64,000 bases of DNA from Ignatzschineria cameli (lineage in GTDB: Bacteria; Pseudomonadota; Gammaproteobacteria; Cardiobacteriales; Wohlfahrtiimonadaceae). The stretch spans positions 1-64,000 of the forward strand of contig NZ_QEWW01000001.1 in NCBI RefSeq assembly GCF_003121895.1, written 5' to 3'. Under the pieces are notes generated by a model, which searched no databases, had not been told where the DNA came from, and saw only the letters and a program-made list of their open reading frames with translations. The position numbers were made by a program, and so were the translations under genes. Positions 61,701 through 64,000 of this stretch are shown here, in pieces; within the stretch, counting starts at the first letter, position 1, and every line of letters begins with the position of its first letter.

Positions 61701-62228
61701 TTATATGCTCCGACATATAGAGATAATTATTCTCTCGATGAGTTCAGAGCGAAAATGATAGATTATTTAGATTTAGAATTTTTAACAAGCTCATTAAATG
61801 ATAATTATGTCTTTCTTTTAAGGGGGCATATGATGAATACAAGAATGGGAAGTAGCATTGATCTTAATAATAAAATTATAGATGTAAGTGATTATCCTGA
61901 AATATCAGATTTATGTTTAGCTTCTGATACGGCTATATTAGATTACTCTTCTTTAAGGTTTGACTATGCTTTAACAGGGAAACCTATGATCTTTTTTGTG
62001 CCTGATTTAGAAGATTATTTAGGGGAAATTCGCGGAAGTTTAGTCCCATATGAAGATACTGCGGCAGGACCTTTAGTTAAAACATCTAAAAAAGTTTTAT
62101 ATTGGATTAGTAATCTTAATAAGTGGGATAAGTTTTATCAGGACAAAAGAAAAGAGTTTATTAATACTTATATGCCTTTAGAAGATGGGAAGGCAAGTCA
62201 ACGTTTTGTTGATGAAGTATTTAAGTAA
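58725..62228 (+). CDS. GT2 glycosyltransferase fused to TagF-like polymerase
   Basis: 1167 residues, two enzymatic ends. Residues about 16-230 form a GT2 family glycosyltransferase (SIIIPVYNVEKYL, INDGSTDSS, the DxD as DSDD, RDDMSS). Residues about 370-780 form beta-rich linkers of unknown fold. Residues about 800-1165 form a CDP-glycerol/ribitol phosphotransferase domain (TYYGESTTCNAVGI, FHGYPFKLTGIP near 899, YAPTYRDNYS near 994, DYSSLRFDYAL). Comparable fusion polymerases make capsules of alternating sugar and alditol-phosphate. It probably synthesises the repeat unit. Start ATG with AGGA upstream; other in-frame ATGs follow at codons 10 and 15. Confidence 0.82.
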   Translation: MNKKNTLRIMDKSMPLVSIIIPVYNVEKYLKECLLSIQRQTYPNLEIILINDGSTDSSLSIAEEFANLDERIIIYSKENGGLSSARNKGIELATGKYIWFIDSDDLIQKNAVKVFVDILEKTGSDFAVGSYCRFNSFGYMQAAHWIRQAHHAKQEKLKLQDYTDILVNAIACSKMIKREFILKNNLYFPIGVLYEDQLWSAKLYSSAKAFDILPDIIYDWRVRDDMSSISQQSKNVDNLKAILTAVLTSLEEFDRQGLSDVARDRVVQFMSNNMREYLSCIDYAGIEYMEELSEKLTTMTQRLSLSDWKDIPAHLAALQWLLIQKDFDKVRESLDLGIRNTNTMSAIAQDQSIVLKVPFWNDPEVSYPQEVLSLKENQYVPNIELRKSYWIDRNQLFLEGWSYVPLLDPNDENLEVQVFLVSEQDQASQIELDVNWFCHSQLDRISNHQINDYRRWGFRLFLDIDQLNLQHKYNYRLNFVFNINNTQRVESLKKIATWGAAGKIQPSNTDLGVGVRFTSSKKDNAFLLSIEKKEIFAEAIYQDNKSVVLNIRSSSELAAVKIIEINKKGLESNSVLFNISGIGDKKYICRIDGNMTKSADFDHWLIRAVDKYGVLKIIAWPQYIDYPIELRGNNFKSVVYQTAYGNVGLRELVETYYFKEMTEKSNSLLLEGKLYGVDAINKISVILSSDKTQIECEVKCINHEKTIIEIPYTKDFYGQKTFLSPGHYKLIVNVNNKEVRYLYSASIAQLLPNWLNAQSPIVGRIESHPTQNNLNLIVQPSIPLKEQGARKIHEYVLGHQNSENIIDEKIVFFRTYYGESTTCNAVGIHKELYNRNEGYKLYWSVRDSSVKVPEGGIPIVEKSKEWFELYSKAKYIIDNTHQPEFYSKKKGQIVIATFHGYPFKLTGIPYWEANDYPQNRIDSFLRRHDQWDYLLSPAPYATPILKNVFPSKNAKILEIGYPRNDVFFAEERDNIRRDVRKRLGIKEHQIAILYAPTYRDNYSLDEFRAKMIDYLDLEFLTSSLNDNYVFLLRGHMMNTRMGSSIDLNNKIIDVSDYPEISDLCLASDTAILDYSSLRFDYALTGKPMIFFVPDLEDYLGEIRGSLVPYEDTAAGPLVKTSKKVLYWISNLNKWDKFYQDKRKEFINTYMPLEDGKASQRFVDEVFK

Positions 62229-62283
62229 TATGTATAGCATATAATACTTTAAATTATTAAGTGGCCTTATAGGGAAATATTTT

Positions 62284-63579
62284 ATGAAGGAAAAAACGAT
62301 ATTAATGAATAGTTTTGAAATTAAATACGTTTTTAAAGAAGCAAGGTATGATACTGACCACTTAATAGTTGTTTTCAGTGGCTTTGGAGGAAAATCTCAA
62401 TTTACGTATGATTTTAAAAATTCATTAGAAACTAATAGAGCTAACATTTTATGGATCAAAGATGATTTTGTTGATGGTGTTAATGCCAGTTATTACCTTG
62501 ATTCAATAAAAAATGGAGTTAAGGGGAGTGCATTAGAAGAAGCTTTGTATACTTTTATTATTAGCGTATTAGAAAAGTATTCTTTAGATAAAGATCAGTG
62601 CACTCTTTTAGGATGTTCTAAAGGTGGTACTAGTGCTCTTTATTATGGGCTTAAGTATAATTTTAAAAATATTATTGTTTCGGCTCCAACTATTAGATTG
62701 GGCTCCTTTTTAGTAGGAAAAGCTCCTAAAGGAGCGAAGCCTAGAGAAAATGCACAGTTTTTGCTAGAAGATTTGAATAAAATAGAAAATATTGATCTTT
62801 TTGATGATCTTATATTGGAATGTATCAAGTCTGATAAGAAATATAATAAAAATATATATTTTATCGCATCAAAAATAGATCCTAAGTTTAAGTCTCAGAT
62901 AGAACCGTATCTTCATATGTTCTTAAAGTATGAAAATTTTAATTATATTGAAACGGTATCAAAGTTGGTTAGAACTCATGCTGATGTTACGTTCCATAAT
63001 GCTCCTTTAATTTTAAGTATATTGGGATCTCTCTCTTTTAATTTACCACCGATATATAATCGTACTATTATAGGGACGGCTGATTTTGATGGAAAAATAA
63101 GAGTAAAAAGAGAGTCTTCAAATGCCCCTGTTTTTCAATTGAAAGAGTTGCAATTGAAAGGTGAAAAGTTTTTTTTAGAAGGAGTTTATTTTTTACGAGA
63201 TATTGAGTTAAAAGAATATAGTGATGTTAAGTATACTCTAATATTAGAATCAGATTATAACGAGTATGCTCTACCTCTTGCTATAGGGAATAAACCAGAG
63301 TTATCAAAAAATTATTATAAAAACTATTTCGTGAATTATGATAAAGGATATTTTACAACTCCTAAATATGGGGGGATTAATTTAGATAATATTGAGTGTG
63401 GTGTCTATTCTCTTAAAGTTATTATAAAAACGAAGACAAAAAGTGATTTAGTTAAGCTGAATGACACTCATATTGTTGTTAAAAGTACTCCGAATGAAAT
63501 CGAAGTGAAAGATAAAGTTTATCGTTTAAAATTCCAGGAAGAGTTAATAGTACTAGAGGTTAAAGAAAAAGAATCTTAA
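62284..63579 (+). CDS. Alpha/beta-hydrolase-like protein in the capsule locus
   Basis: 431 residues. VVFSGFGGKSQ (about 29-39) forms an oxyanion-type turn, and LLGCSKGGTSALYYGLKY gives a nucleophile elbow G-C-S112-K-G. A histidine in RTHADVTFHNAP (about 225-236) could complete the triad. The C-terminal 170 residues are beta-rich with no known domain. Similar proteins occur in capsule loci and may add or remove acyl groups, but this is inference. It is a separate gene, 55 bp after the polymerase, and strongly AT-rich. Confidence 0.6.
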   Translation: MKEKTILMNSFEIKYVFKEARYDTDHLIVVFSGFGGKSQFTYDFKNSLETNRANILWIKDDFVDGVNASYYLDSIKNGVKGSALEEALYTFIISVLEKYSLDKDQCTLLGCSKGGTSALYYGLKYNFKNIIVSAPTIRLGSFLVGKAPKGAKPRENAQFLLEDLNKIENIDLFDDLILECIKSDKKYNKNIYFIASKIDPKFKSQIEPYLHMFLKYENFNYIETVSKLVRTHADVTFHNAPLILSILGSLSFNLPPIYNRTIIGTADFDGKIRVKRESSNAPVFQLKELQLKGEKFFLEGVYFLRDIELKEYSDVKYTLILESDYNEYALPLAIGNKPELSKNYYKNYFVNYDKGYFTTPKYGGINLDNIECGVYSLKVIIKTKTKSDLVKLNDTHIVVKSTPNEIEVKDKVYRLKFQEELIVLEVKEKES

Positions 63580-63644
63580 GCGTGATTTTTTGAGTTTATG
63601 ATTTGTAGAATTTAATATTTATGATTTACAGGAGTGGGGTTGCA

Positions 63645-64000
63645 ATGAAAATAGAAATAAATATAGATGAAAGTACTTTATCTACATTATTTAAAGAAAA
63701 AACACGTAAGGAAAAACCGATATCTTTTTCTAAAAGCCTTGATTTAATGTGGGATCATGACAAAAGATGCATAAGATTAAAAAAGGAAAGAAGTTCAACT
63801 TTTAATCTAGATAATAAACTCGTAGGGTATTGTTTTGCACAGAAGTGTGGTTTTGTTACGCCTAAAATCTACCAAGTAGGTATTCCTTTAAGTGAAGTGA
63901 ATTTCCGAAATGGGGTAGTAGTGAAACCTATGTATGAAAGCTCTGCTAGAGGTGTTGTAATTGTTTATTCAGAAGATAATATCGTTTATTTAAATAAAAA
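63645..64000 (+). CDS. ATP-grasp (TupA-like) protein, cut by the right window edge
   Basis: At least 118 codons remain open at the window end. The segment LDNKLVGYCFAQKCGFVTPKIYQVGIPLSEVNF, then VVVKPMYESSARGVVIVYS, reads like the nucleotide-binding part of TupA-like ATP-grasp ligases found in polysaccharide loci, where they may attach amino acids or peptides to polymers. ATG 63645 has CAGGAGTGG upstream. The catalytic end is missing, so function stays open. Confidence 0.55.
   Translation, partial: MKIEINIDESTLSTLFKEKTRKEKPISFSKSLDLMWDHDKRCIRLKKERSSTFNLDNKLVGYCFAQKCGFVTPKIYQVGIPLSEVNFRNGVVVKPMYESSARGVVIVYSEDNIVYLNK

Overview
The window looks like chromosomal DNA of an AT-rich gammaproteobacterium. 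The evidence is a Gram-negative outer-membrane autotransporter with an extended signal peptide, a group 2 (Kps/Bex-type) capsule exporter, TtcA, SfsA, LipA and a proteobacterial DnaE. A relative of Ignatzschineria/Wohlfahrtiimonas would fit the mix, but that placement is inference. No rRNA, tRNA, prophage, transposase or CRISPR array was seen.

Layout. 1-170: dispersed palindromic repeats. 256-3431: a YiiD-type thioesterase, glpD and a TrpR/YerC-like regulator. 4135-20640: one giant autotransporter gene (5501 codons) whose passenger is nine modules of about 524 residues in two alternating types. 21236-24509: an ABC uptake system of the ABC_sub_bind/TrpX class, then sprT. 24560-25690: palindromic repeats in a 444-bp tandem array. 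25766-29126: ttcA, and an XpaC-like/TelA pair on the minus strand. 29685-32012: a glycerophosphodiesterase-like gene with an altered metal-site residue, and a two-gene helical-repeat/HEPN-like cassette. 32150-33360: a second repeat cluster containing a candidate 83-nt small RNA. 33537-35581: a VanX-type dipeptidase and a DUF819 transporter. 35807-39504: lipA, a DUF3079 gene, a PfkB sugar kinase, a third repeat cluster and apt. 39713-41360: a small accessory patch with a truncated DUF2335 gene and a Fic protein. 41598-46893: sfsA, an AEC transporter and dnaE. 47393-64000: a capsule locus that runs off the right edge.

The capsule locus has an export block (kpsS, kpsE-, kpsD-, kpsM- and kpsT-like genes) and, from about 53.2 kb, a visibly more AT-rich biosynthetic block. 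That block encodes a Bcs1-like bifunctional CDP-ribitol synthase, two paralogous CDP-glycerol-phosphotransferase-like proteins, a TagE-like glycosyltransferase, a GT2/TagF-like fusion polymerase, an alpha/beta-hydrolase-like protein and an incomplete ATP-grasp gene. Together these predict a teichoic-acid-like (alditol-phosphate) capsule moved out by an ABC transporter.

The most unusual non-coding content is a family of composite palindromic repeats (elements A and B), a promoter-hairpin-terminator unit at 32555-32674, and a tetO-like palindrome just upstream of kpsS. All calls come from reading the sequence and family knowledge; no database search was run.
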